Assembly: GCA_015680685.1 (NCBI GenBank)
Contig: MNCI01018030.1
Location: 164,246-187,315, forward strand
Source of the DNA: Gnetum montanum
Taxonomy: Eukaryota; Streptophyta; Gnetopsida; Gnetales; Gnetaceae
Direction of reading: 5' to 3'
DNA: 23,070 nt
Shown here: piece by piece, positions 1 through 10,285 of the stretch
Numbering within the stretch: the stretch's first letter is position 1
Layout: every line of letters starts with the position of its first letter
Translations under genes and position numbers: made by a program
The notes under the pieces: generated by a model
Told to the model about the DNA's origin: nothing
The model's input: the letters and a program-made list of their open reading frames with translations, nothing else
Databases searched by the model: none

Positions 1-419
1 TTTTTCTTTTTTGGCTGGGAGGTGCCAACCCTTCCTTATTGCCTCCAAAACCCAATGCACCAGTCGTCTTCTCTAGTCTTCCGCCCCCACCCAACAAGTC
101 CTCACTCCCTTCCCCCTAGCCACACCACTCCTTGCTCACAACTGCACTCACCCCAACCTTCCTTACACCCAAGTTCACCTCTCTTCAACTCCCACCAATC
201 CTTGATTGGATAATTAATAAAAATTCAATTTTCAAGAGTCCAAGCTAGAAAAATAGGAGGAAAGGAGAATGTAAAGATTTCAAATAATACTAGGAAATTA
301 ATGTAATGCAAATCCATGATTTATTTTGATATTTAGTTAGAATTCTTTCAATTACTAAATATTTAATTAATTAAAATACATCAAAATTCAAAGTTGTTGG
401 ATTGTGCTCAAATTTGGTA
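1..419. other. Host flank: pyrimidine-rich then AT-rich, no gene
   Basis: About the first 215 bases are very rich in C and T on the plus strand, with many CCC and CCT runs. From about 215 to 419 the sequence switches abruptly to AT-rich. The proline- and serine-rich open frame at 22-213 is what such composition gives by chance and resembles no protein I know. The C-rich part could be the end of another degraded element, because its composition is like that of the neighbouring LINE, but I found no alignable match. The AT-rich part is the left flank of the LINE insertion. Confidence 0.5.
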
Positions 420-434
420 TATCAACTTAATTTT
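420..434. repeat. Target-site duplication, left copy
   Basis: The 15-mer TATCAACTTAATTTT is identical to 6627-6641. It lies directly outside the A-rich 3' end of the minus-strand LINE. A duplication of this length is typical of target-primed reverse transcription by L1 elements. The last few T residues merge with the T run at 431-438 (the poly(A) of the element), so the inner edge is uncertain by a few bases. Confidence 0.93.
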
Positions 435-1581
435 TTTTGGAAGAAATTCGAGTTGTATTAACTCCAAAAAAAAGGTTGTACATCAATATAGCTTGGGTTA
501 GTGTGGCTGACCCTACTACCCTAACTTTTTGCCGTATGTTCCCCTTTACTGGCCCCTTTTTAGCCCTTTTTAACCCCACCCCGTAGGCTGGCACTGAAGC
601 CCCGCCCCATTCCCGACTCCCCAAACCCCATCAAACAAAACCTTGAGCACAACCTGTTCTAACATGCCTAGTTCCCTTGCTGAGTTATGCGGCCACTAGT
701 CGCCTGCAACCTTATCTTTCCCACTCTATCCTGCAATTTGATCCTTCCCCTATGTTGACCCCTTGCTTTCAGCTTCAGGCATTGATTGAGATGTCCCCGG
801 TGCCACAACCTAGTTGACATTAGCGCTCATGTCCATTGCCAGTCGTTGTTGATTCTTCGTGATGAGCTATGCAAGCCTTGCCTGGTGTTCAAAAATTAGA
901 TCTTCCATCCACCACAAGTTCTAAATCCGCACGTACGTAGCCTCCTGTTGTGCCTCTTGTCTCACGTTCTCCCACCTCAGCTGCCACCACTCCCATTCTT
1001 CCTTCCACGCCTATTCTGCCACCCTGCTGCACTCCATAGAGATATCCCAACCACTCACGAGCTCCATGTGAATCCACTCCTCAATCGACCCCCAGTCCTG
1101 TTCCACCCCCACCCCCAGACCCCAAGGCCTATAGTTATGCCTAACGCCATACCACCAATTTCTTGCGGCCCTATCCTAGACCCTTGAGCCCTGCCATGCC
1201 GCCGATGGTACACAAGCATAGTAAACAATGACGGGATCAGAGTACCCATGCACCAAAGTGCCATTATCACTCTAGGGTGCTGTCCAGGCCACCACCACCT
1301 CAGAGAGTCCCAGAAGAATTGGGGCACGTTAATGGGGGTATCATGACATATATGTTTCAAGAACATGAAATGGATGCCAACCAATTTGTGGGGGTATCCA
1401 GGCTGCACGAAATATCTTTTGACTAAAACAGCCGCTTCCCTCCACACTGCTTGTAGTGCCAATCTTCGAATGTGACCGTTGGCTGTCATGGGGATTGCCC
1501 CCGAGAAAAATTTTGCCGTGTCAGTTTGTGCATGTACCACCGGCGCAATCACCTCCCCCTCCGCGGCAACTCCTAAGGTGG
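435..1581 (-). other. LINE 3' region and A-rich tail
   Basis: This is the part of the L1 downstream of the recognisable ORF2 C-terminus. An open stretch at 1055-1597 (minus) could be a frameshifted continuation of the ORF2 C-terminal domain, but I recognise no motif in it. The final 50 bases carry the run of A residues at 466-473 and the terminal A8 tail at 431-438 (T on the plus strand), next to the target-site duplication. There is no separate gene here. Confidence 0.6.
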
Positions 1582-4500
1582 CTACCAATGCCAACACCGA
1601 AATAGTAATTTTCCCACCCTAAAATTCTGTCTCGTTACCCTCCCAATTTTTGAAGAACTATGTGGTAGGCAGTCCCTGTTTTCCTTCCATGCTCTGCAAT
1701 ACATCTTCCCAACCCATCTGTTGAACCAAAGACCACAACTTCGCCTACTCCACAAATTCAATCCAAGAGGGTTCAAAGAGAAGCCACTGCCCATAGCCTC
1801 TATAGTCTCGGTCCACAATGCCCGTAGTTCCCAAACTACCATTCCTAACATGGGCAAGGCCAAGCCCTGAAAAACCAAAAAATTCCATTGCTTCCAAAGC
1901 ACCCACAGCATGGCCAACCCAATGGAGTCCTCGTTGCAAGCAACACGGGGGGTAAGAGTGGTCCCACACCAGACTCCCAAAGTGAAATGACATCCATGAT
2001 AAAATGTTGTAGCGTTTCAGGGGCACTATAATAGAGAGGACAGATGGGCTCCACATGTATGCCCCTCTCACTCAACATGGCACATAGTGGGAGCGCCTAA
2101 TGTTTTATTAGCTAGCCAAATGCCTTTATCTTCTCAAGCATGTGACCTTTCCATAGTTCAGCCCACTCATTCTTTGACAGGTAAAGGTGTTTTACAATCT
2201 CCTTAGGGTGCTGCTCCAGCAGTCGTGATTGCTTCATCTTCCTAGCATGCTAGCACAAGTTTTTCCATAGGTGAGAGTTGTTTGCACTGGCCTCCCAACA
2301 ACAGTACTTCTATCTTAGTATTTGTCCCCACAACGTCAAAGTTCTAGTTTGTTCCAAGAATCTGATGAGAAGCCGTTGTAGACCCAAAGTCACCTTGTCC
2401 TTGAATTGCAAAATGCCAATCCCCCCTACTAATTTTGAACATGTTGTTACAACCTAGGACACCAAATGCATCCTTTTGCCCCCTTTCCCCCTTGACCACA
2501 CAAAATCTTTGATGATTCCATCAATTTTCTGCATCACCGTGACAGGCAACGTGACCATGGACGCAGTGAACCTTCCGTGGCCATCAAAACAATAGAGGCA
2601 AGAATCATCTTTCCCTTGCATGACAAGAAACTGCTAGTCCAATGAGTGGTTTCCGTTTGGAGCCTCTCCAGTAGCCCTAGCCATGCCTGCTTCCTCTACC
2701 AATCAAAGATGGGCATGCCCAAATATTTGTCATGTGTGCTTCCCGATAGAATGTCTAGTGTCTGAGTGATTTTGGCCCCCACCATTTGCACCATGTGGAC
2801 CAAGTGTATAGAAGATTTCCTTGTGTTGATTGTGAGGCCCACCTCCCACTACAGTCTATCCAATGCCCACATCAAGGCCTTTGCCTATGACATTGCTACC
2901 CTAGTAAAAATCATCGTGTCATCAGCATAATGTGCGGCCAAGTAGTGCACATTGTGTATGTTAGGCCCCTAAACCCCTTCCACCAGTTAATAGGATTTGA
3001 GCAAATCCATGACCATAATGAATAAGAGCGGTGACAAAGGGTCCCCTTGCCATAATCCCCTCCCTATTCCCTAAAATCCCCAAAGCCGCCCGTCGATGTC
3101 AAAGGAGTAGCGGCTGCTCCATTGCATTTGGATGCACAAATTAACAAACTTGGCATCCAATCCCTAAGCTAGCATGACTACTCTAAGCGTTGCCCAACTA
3201 ACCAAGTCGTAGGCCTTGGTGATATCTAATTTGATGCACATTCCTAGAAATTTGGCCCTCTTGAGCGAATGTAAAATCTCCTACAATAGCAAGACCTAAT
3301 CTTGTAAGAAACGGCCCTAGACAAACCTGGCCTGATGTTCCCCCACAAGCTTGGTCATGAGGGGTGCAACACGTCCAACCAGCATCCTTGAGAGGATGCA
3401 TAGAAGCAGTTGCACACACCAATAGGTCAGAAGTGCCCTAGCAATGTTGGGTTCGGGACTTTCGGCAATAACACTACTTGGGAGCAATTAATCTCCCTCC
3501 GCACCTATTGCCAGTTGAGCATGCTATTGAACACATCTAATAGGTTAGCTCCCAAAATCTCCTCAAATTCCCTAAAAAATTCAATAGGCCACCCATTTGG
3601 CCCCGAAGCTTTGTTAGATGGCATGGACTTCATGGCTCTGCGCAACTCTTCCTATGAGAACGACCTCAACAGTTGCAGGTTGTCAGCCCTTGTTAGGACA
3701 CATGGGACCTAGACCAAGATGTGCTCTATACTCTGCCACCTCCAAACATCCCCCCAATATGCCTGTAATTCTTCCAATCCCCACCAGTTGCTCTATAGCC
3801 CTTCCTCACCCATGCCCTCAAACAGGTTTTGTATCTTGTGCTTGGCAACCCAGTTGGCTTTCATGGTGGGAAAGAAAAACCTTGTGTATTTGTCCCCCTC
3901 CCACAACCATGTCACCCGTGATCGCTACCTCCAATAGGCTTCTTCCTCCTGATCCAGCTCTTGGAGCTCTTTGAGCAGCTCTTATTAGATGGCATGGACT
4001 TCATGGCTCTGCGCAGCTCTTCCTGTGAGAACGACCTCAACAGTTGCAGGTTGTCAACCCTTGTTAGGACACATGGGACCTGGACCAAGATGTGCTCTAT
4101 ACTCTGCCACCTCCAAACATCCCCCCAATATGCCTGTAATTCTTCCAATCCCCACCAGTTGCTCTGTAGCCCTTCCTCACCCATGCCCTCAAACAGGTTC
4201 TATATCTTGTGCTTGGCAACCTAGTTGGCTTTCATGGTGGGAAAGAAAAACCTTGTGTGTTTGTCCCCCTCTCTCTTTCCACCTCCTACTACCTTTGGAT
4301 TTCCCGTAGCTGCCCCTGAACTCGCATCCAGTATCCTCTAAAGCTATATTTGTCATTGAAGGCTATGTTCTTAATATGTTGTTTAAGCGACCTCAACCCC
4401 ACTTTCAGAAAGTCCCTAGGTTCTTGTGCCCCTATATAGGCTTGCCAAGTAGCATGTACTAGGTGTTTCAGCCATGGCTTGTTCAGCCAGGTTCTCTCAA

Positions 4501-5204
4501 ACCTAAATGGCCAAGGGGATTTGTCCATAATGGACTAGACCCTGTAAACAATAGACCGGTGATTTAACACCTGCCTTTCCTTACCTCCTGCCTAAATATT
4601 GAATTCCATCATGAGGTTGGAGCTATCCCAAACCCTATTAATCTTTGACTGCACACAATCCGGCCCTCTGCTCCTATTACTCCATGTGTATTTGCAACTT
4701 GTGATTTCCAAGTCTACCATGTCATAGTTGTGAAGGAATGCAATAAAGTCCTTGACCCCCGGAGGGTCCAAGCAGTCTCCCCCAAACTTTTCCCAACAGA
4801 ACAACCTTTTGATTAAAATCACCTATTAGTATCCACTTGTCCTTGTTGAGAACCAAGTCCACCACCCACCAAAACTCCTAGACACAAGCCTTCCAAACCT
4901 GTGCCCCTTAGACATTGGTAACCCAAATATTTTCCTGAGGCATGTGCACTGTCAAGCTCTAGTCGAAAGAGTCCACCAAATTTACTAGGTCCTTAGTCAG
5001 GACTGCCAATCCTCTTACCCTACCTCTACTTGGCACCATTTGCACGTGCCAACCCTCCCACTATAGGAACTGCTGCTTTGAAGCCTATAGCTTCGTCTCT
5101 TGTAGGCATACCATATCACATCCCTCTTCTCTAATAATCCTTTTCAGGGTATTTCTTTTGTACGGGGTACCCTATCCCCAGCAATTCCAAGAAAATATTT
5201 TCAT
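1582..5204 (-). pseudogene. L1 ORF2: endonuclease / reverse transcriptase polyprotein, broken
   Basis: ORF2 copies element RNA into the target site. The start is the ATG at 5204, whose product opens MKIFSWNC, the usual first strand of the L1 AP-type endonuclease; LQETK follows about 30 residues on. Endonuclease motifs continue with GDFN (near 4815), KYTWSN (near 4690) and PFRFE (near 4510). The expected SDH near 4560 reads NHR, so the catalytic end is altered. The linker carries a 371-bp tandem duplication. Reverse transcriptase motifs are QGDPLSPLLFI (near 3030) and YADDTMIF (codons from 2929), then YLGMP. A zf-RVT-like stretch with RGI, CPL and ET lies near 2070-2000, and VLWKQWN follows near 1905. 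Reading frames change between blocks, and the internal stops I read are TAG. Family and order are certain; the 3' end is approximate. Confidence 0.9.
3614..4271 (-). repeat. 371-bp tandem duplication inside L1 ORF2 linker
   Basis: The segments 3614-3900 and 3985-4271 are both 287 bases, are colinear, and differ at 9 sites that I could count, all transitions (about 97% identity). The 84 bases between them (3901-3984) are the native sequence preceding the repeated block, so the unit is 371 bp. Because 371 is not a multiple of three, the duplication by itself shifts the ORF2 frame. Both copies encode the segment between endonuclease and reverse transcriptase (GDKYTRFF to KSMPSNK). The upstream copy, in element orientation, is 3985-4271. 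Confidence 0.93.
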
Positions 5205-5261
5205 GGGAACACAAATAGACATCTGTGATACACCTCTCAGAGTGTGTGTTGCACTCCCAAA

Positions 5262-6617
5262 TCAATGTCCAATTGAGTGGACTTTTGTCATGTGTTTGCT
5301 GCATCTAGGCATCCGACTTTTTTCATTGTCTGAGTGACCATGGAGCCTTGCACATTCACCTCCTTCGCTACTAGGATGTCCTTCATTTTCAGCCTAAACA
5401 ACCCACAGCTGAGAGTGATCCATTCCCCCAACAAGGGCAACTCCAACCCAAGTCCCTCCAATGAGCCTAGCCTCCTCACCGGTAGGGTACAAGAAGACTC
5501 TGCACCCTCTCTGTTGTCCCCCTCTAGTCTCGGTATCCCAACCTACTAAACCCCTATGGGTGAGGCCCCCCTCTAGCCCCTCCTTAACATAGTGCAACCT
5601 ATTCCCCCCATTGGTAGCCTGCCCACCCCCTTGCATAGGGCATGCAATGAGGGGTCTCCTGCTACCGAGTGCCAACAGCCCCTATTTCAATGTGTGGCCT
5701 TTACAGCCCACCAAGTTCCATCCCTAATTTGGCTCAGGCAGTTTAACCCTGCATTCCGTTGTTGGGTGTCCTTGGCCACACATCTTGTAGCAAGGGGACC
5801 CCTCCTCATGTGCTTTTGGCAGATTCTTGAACTGCACATAGACCTTTTCTTCTCCCATCTCTATGTCCAAGATGACCTCATTTACCCAATCCTTTGATCT
5901 CAACGACTACCACACACAGAATTGGGCATACCCCATTCGATCCATGGACTTTGTGAATGCATCAAACTTGATGAACTCTCCAAACAGTCCCACCAACGAC
6001 TTCAAGAATCCCAGCGACCAATATTCCAGCGGCAAGTCAAAGAGCTACATCCACACAAGTGCACATTCAAACAAACCCACATCCCTATGCGCACTAGGTT
6101 GCTAGAGGACTACGCCTAGCCCCCTGGCCCCATAGAACCATGGACCCCCCACAAGGAACCGCTCCCTATCCTCCTTTGTCTAGAAGCAAAAGAGCAGCCG
6201 ATTGTCCGCCAAACTCCTCACATTGACGTTTTCTAGGGCCTAGGCCACTTTGACCCACCTCCATATGAGGTCCATCATGGGATGTGCCCCTTTAGAGACA
6301 AATTTCCCCAACAAACTCTACTCTAGCACTTGCAAGGTCCCTTCTAGTGGGTGACTTACCTTGAGCCACATGACAGTACCTTCCCTAGAGCAGGCCTCAA
6401 AGTCACCAGCCCCTTGTTCATTCATGTGCATTGTAACCTACAATTCAGGCCCTGCCCCTTCTCCATCTGTCTCTCTCGCTGTGCCATTCCCTTTGCCTAC
6501 TCGACCCCCCTAACTCCTCCCGTGTTCTCCAAGTTTGTGCCCCGACACGCCTTCCCATTCCTTGGTCATTGTTCCCCTCGCTCCCGTCGCTTCTGCTTCC
6601 GTTGCTCCCGCTCCCAT
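5262..6617 (-). pseudogene. L1 ORF1: RNA-binding gag-like protein, interrupted by amber stops
   Basis: ORF1 proteins of plant L1s bind element RNA. From the ATG at 6617 one frame runs 451 codons to TGA at 5262-5264 without a frameshift. It meets 11 internal stops, all TAG. Residues about 100-165 read as a DUF4283 domain (GKFVSKGAHP, then TKEDRERFLVGGPWFYG). Residues about 185-235 hold the conserved follow-on (LFDLPLEYWS, GEFIKFDAFTKSMDRMGYA). Residues 276-289 are a zinc knuckle, CYKMCGQGHPTTEC. Its spacing is C-X3-C-X3-H-X4-C rather than the usual C-X2-C-X4-H-X4-C, so the second Cys is displaced by one. The last third is Gly/Arg-rich. ORF2 begins 57 bases downstream in the same frame. The ATG is only 9 bases inside the element, so either the leader is extremely short or the 5' end is slightly truncated. 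Confidence 0.9.
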
Positions 6618-6626
6618 CCTCTCCTC

Positions 6627-6641
6627 TATCAACTTAATTTT
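6627..6641. repeat. Target-site duplication, right copy
   Basis: Identical to 420-434. It marks the 5' end of the minus-strand L1. Host AT-rich sequence resumes immediately after it. Confidence 0.93.
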
Positions 6642-7245
6642 ACACCTAGAGTATATATATACAATTAGTTTTTCAATTCAAGCTCTTGATTTTGAGATTT
6701 TAATGTTAAGTGATTAAAAAATACCATATGGGACCATGTTTTTCTTGATTCAATTAAAATATTAACTTCAAGCATGGCAGCTATGGCATGTTTATACTCA
6801 TTACACTTGACACAACATGTGCAAAATGTTGGATGAACAAAAATTTAGTATCAATGATTTTTACTAGATAAATTATACGAAATGTAGAAAATAGATAAAC
6901 AACCAAACATAAATTTAAAACCCTCATAGCATATAAACTAAGAAAGGGACTTAAAACAAGACAAAAAGGTGGGGCCGTAAGAAAAGTCAATGTGGGAAGG
7001 TGATGTATGCTCTATGACATGATTATGATGATATCTATTTTATTTATATGCTAATTGTCCACTTCATATTAATGGCTGGAAAATGGAGAAAGAACTCATT
7101 TAATAAGGGCCATGTAGCTCTCTTGAGTGTTGTCAATCTCACATGTCCACTCCCTCATGAGAGCCTGTTTGTCTAAGTCAAGTAGTAATGATGTCATAAA
7201 TAAAAAAGGATTTTTGAAGAATGGGTTGTCTAGTCTTTACCCAAT
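6642..7245. repeat. Diverged direct repeat, copy A
   Basis: About 600 bases alignable by eye with 9515-10285 in the same orientation. Anchors include TTTTGAGATTTTA, CAATTAAAATATTAA, GCTATG-GCATGTTT, CAACATGTG, AAGGTGATG followed by GACATGA, CTCATTTAATA and GTCAAGTAGTAATGA. Many substitutions and small indels show the copies are old. The repeat has no coding content; I cannot assign it to a family. Boundaries are approximate. Confidence 0.65.
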
Positions 7246-9514
7246 GTAGGGTTGGAGAGACTTGGTGTAGTACAACTAGATGGCCAAATGGTCCATTGAA
7301 TACTCATTTAAAATTAAAAATAATCTATGCATATTGAGGATTTTTGGTGTATTTTGTTAAGTCCATATGTTTTATTTTGGTGATCATTTTAGGTCTGTTT
7401 TGGGGAGTTTTTAAGAGAGTTTTCATGTCCCAAGTCATCATTAAATGGTCCTTTGTTCAAGCTTACATTTCTCTCAATGTCAAAACATGAAAGGCCAAAA
7501 ACTTTATTAATAAAGATTTCAAAATTTAGAACCATGTTAATCCATCATGATATTCAAGCTTAATGCATATTAGATTTTATTGTTATTTATCCTTTCCATG
7601 TGCAGCACATGGGATTTTGTTTATTTCTGCTACATAAAATCAAAATTTTGATTATTTAACAATGCATGGCCCTAGTATAGAGACTGCCATTCTTTTTCTT
7701 TCTATGTTATTATCTAGCATTTACTGCTTTCTGATTTCTAAGATAATGGTAAAATTGGAATCTACAACAATTACACATAGAATCCACCTCTGTTTTCTTT
7801 TTAAGGGAATTTAGAGACTATCTATTCTCTGTTTTAGCCTGAAAAAGAAAAAAAGAAACTATTAATACCATTATTTTTTTTTAATGGCTGGTAATCTATT
7901 TCCTTAGGTTCTATCTCCCAATTACAAATATGGGGAGCCTGACAGATACCTTAGGCTGGGAGAAAATAAAAAACAAAACAAAACCTTGTTAAATCCCAAC
8001 TCCCATGAACTGTGTGGATTATAATTTGAGATTTATTTTCAGGCCCTCAATCTCCCCTAAACACAAATTTGATTGCTAAAAATTGAGGCCCTAATTTCAG
8101 ATTTTGTTTGCCCAATTTTGGATGCCTAAAAATGGAAGAAACATTGGCTAATCAGCCCATAAAAACAAACCCTAACTATTGTGACTCTCTCCTTTGTATG
8201 ATATGAGCTAGTTCTTATATGGCATTTAAAATACACTTAAGATGGACAGTTACTTGTTTCATTTGTATGATGGGAATATTGCATTTTGGAAACTTGGAAG
8301 TCTCATTGGAGTAAATCTTTCATTACATGAATGTTTTGTACATTTTATCATAGTTAGATTTTCCTTTCATGCAAAGTAAATATTGTTCATTTATTTTTGC
8401 TTCAATATGCTAACCTCATTTATTTATCAGCTATTATATCCTTTTATTTGTGCAAAGAAAAGAAAGAAAATATGTGTGATTGTATATGTTTATTTGCTTT
8501 TCATAAAATTAACCCACATGAATTATGATTAGAAGCCTTTACGCCCAAGGATAAGCAATTCACCTAAACACACAATTAGTAATTAGGTGGATGATGCATT
8601 TGATTGGTGTGCATTGAGTGAAGTATGAAATATTTTTGAGGATCATTAACTAATCATTTTAATAATAATATATTCATTTGGATACCTTAAATGGATTCAT
8701 TGCATTGTTTATTTCTTTGGCATACACCCTACTCTAGATGGGGAGATGAACACCACTATCCAACCCTACCCATACATATGCTTACTTCAACTTAATATCC
8801 TAAAGCATTGGACTCAAGGGGGTTGAGTTGTACAAAACCCAAAAGTTTTCAATGATGCAAGTGCTATTCGTAAGTGTGTACCCACCTCACGTATTATCCC
8901 TAGTCACCTATCTTGGGGGTGTATTGAGGTGTAGTCCAAAAAGGATGGTTGAGCTAAGCCTTGTTTGTATAGTTTAGAACCCAAAGATAATCCAACTCAC
9001 AGCCAAATGGTGATTGGATTCTTTAAGTTCAATAGCCCTTAATGTGGGAATGCAACATCACAATGCATGGGCAAAGTTATTGAAACCTATACATTTTTTA
9101 TTCCTAGCCATTGTTTAAGGCCTATTATAAATTAAACAATCTTGTATGGCAAAAGCATAGTGGAGGACTAGGAAGACATCCAACCACATCCACTAGTGTT
9201 ACCTATAAAATGAAACTTAAAAAAAGTAAGTCACACAAATGTCTAATGTTTTCTAGCTTCACAAAAGATAAGAAGTGTTAGCAACTACCCTAGACGATGC
9301 TAGTTTTAAGGTATCATAGTGCTACTAAAGATAGATGATATGCAATAGATGCATCATTCCTTAGGACTATGAAAAGTCACAAGGTCTTATCCTATTAACA
9401 ATTTATTAAGTCTAATTAGGGAAGAAGGTAAATAGGCTCTATAAGCAATCCATCATTATAGGTTACATACTTATTAGTTGCTAATGTAAGTATAATCCCA
9501 TGTTTTAAGAGGAT
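7246..9514. other. AT-rich non-coding stretch
   Basis: No open frame of note and no protein motif on either strand. I see no tRNA or rRNA pattern and no clear repeat. It is either intergenic DNA or part of a very long first intron of the CTL gene, which is transcribed leftwards from 12.3 kb. I searched the minus strand for the expected second CTL exon and saw none. Confidence 0.5.
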
Positions 9515-9640
9515 TAGTTTTACATGTAAAGTAGAGATCTATAATTAATTTCTTGATTAGCCTTTTAAATTTTGAGATTTTACTTTTAAACAGTTAAAAA
9601 AGCATCTTGTGGGTCCACATTTTCTTTGGTACAATTAAAA

Positions 9641-9698
9641 TATTAATTTTTGCCTAAGTAACTATGACATATTAATTTTTACCTAAGTAGCTATGACA
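9641..9698. repeat. 29-bp tandem duplication
   Basis: Two adjacent 29-mers (9641-9669 and 9670-9698) match at 27 positions. Each begins TATTAATTTTT and ends CTATGACA. Copy A has a single unit, so the duplication arose in copy B. Confidence 0.9.
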
Positions 9699-9800
9699 TG
9701 TTTGTACTTATTTTAACAGGCTCAACATGTGTAAAAAGATCAATATCAATGACTTGTTCTAACCAAAATATAGAAATTAGAAAAAGTAGAAATTGAGAAA

Positions 9801-9950
9801 TGAGGTCTTAACTTAGAAGGAAGAGTCTTGGCCTAGAAAACCTAGGTCATACGTTTAATTCCAATGGGCTATGCTAAGTTATGTAAAAAACATTCGTGTT
9901 TGAAACTAGTCAGATACATCCAAGGGATCTTCATGGACGTAAATAAAAAG
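9801..9950 (+). mobile_element. tRNA-derived SINE-like insertion
   Basis: The sequence from about 9804 to 9870 follows the layout of a tRNA. A box-A match TAACTTAGAAGG is at 9809-9820, an anticodon-arm-like stem GGCCTAGAAAACC follows, and a box-B match CGTTTAATTCC is at 9852-9862. The spacing suits an internal RNA polymerase III promoter. About 80 bases of unrelated sequence follow, ending in an A-rich run near 9941-9949. The stretch is missing from copy A of the surrounding repeat, as expected for an insertion. A degenerate duplication (11 of 14 bases, 9781-9794 versus 9945-9958) may be its target site. It is not a functional tRNA, because box B is degraded and no 3' acceptor strand is visible. 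Confidence 0.7.
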
Positions 9951-10285
9951 TTCAGATTCAATTTCATAAACTTAAAATGACATAATACATGTTAAAAAGT
10001 GTGCAACTAGTGAAAATTCAATGAGACAAAATAAGTAGGATGGTGATGTGTGCTTGGCGTTACTTATTAGACATGACCATGATGACATTTATTTTTAATA
10101 TGTACATCGTCTACCTCATATTTATGGCTGTAAAAGAGTAAAGGACTCATTTAATAGGGACTTGAGACTCCCTAAGGTGGTGTCACTCTCACACATGTAT
10201 ATTCACTTATGACCTTGTTTGTCAAGTCAAGTAATCAGTAAAAAAGGGATTATTTGGAGGATGAATATATAGTCTTTGTCCATTC

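Larger units (their letters stand above)
435..6626 (-). mobile_element. Near-complete plant L1 LINE (non-LTR retrotransposon), decayed
   Basis: A 6.2-kb element read on the minus strand. In order it has ORF1 (DUF4283-like region plus zinc knuckle), a 57-base spacer, and ORF2 (AP endonuclease, linker, reverse transcriptase with YADD, zf-RVT zinc-binding region). A 3' region of about 1.1 kb follows, ending in a short A run (plus-strand T8 at 431-438). Perfect 15-bp duplications flank it at 420-434 and 6627-6641, which fixes both ends. The body is GC-richer than its flanks. It cannot be active: ORF1 has 11 internal stops, ORF2 has stops and frameshifts, and the ORF2 linker is tandemly duplicated. 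It lies on the same strand as the CTL exon at 12160-12338. Confidence 0.93.
9515..10285. repeat. Diverged direct repeat, copy B
   Basis: The partner of 6642-7245. It is longer because of two later events: a 29-bp local tandem duplication (9641-9698) and a SINE-like insertion of about 150 bases (about 9801-9950). Neither is present in copy A. Similarity stops near 10285, soon after the shared AGTCTTT. Confidence 0.65.

Noticed and set aside
22-213. Proline/serine-rich open frame as a gene
   Set aside because: Composition of a C-rich low-complexity stretch; no motif, no splice or promoter context.
1055-1597. 180-codon minus-strand open frame as an independent gene
   Set aside because: It lies wholly inside the L1 between the ORF2 C-terminus and the A tail; best read as 3' region or frameshifted ORF2 tail.
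3410-4309. Several plus-strand open frames with near-identical products
   Set aside because: They are antisense to L1 ORF2; their similarity is only the tandem duplication seen on the opposite strand.
5262-6617. Amber readthrough or TAG recoding as an explanation for the TAG-only stops
   Set aside because: No known recoding in plant nuclei. Duplicate copies show TAG derived from CAG, and ORF2 also has frameshifts and a lost catalytic motif, so decay is sufficient.
5334-6668. Plus-strand open frames over the L1 ORF1 region
   Set aside because: Antisense shadows; the minus strand carries the recognisable DUF4283 and zinc-knuckle sequence.
9804-9870. A functional tRNA gene
   Set aside because: Box B and the stems are degraded, no acceptor 3' strand is visible, and a SINE-like tail follows.
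6642-10285. Repeats A and B as the two LTRs of one retrotransposon
   Set aside because: No TG...CA ends, TSD, primer-binding site, polypurine tract or internal coding motif; the TATA box beyond B has no counterpart in A.
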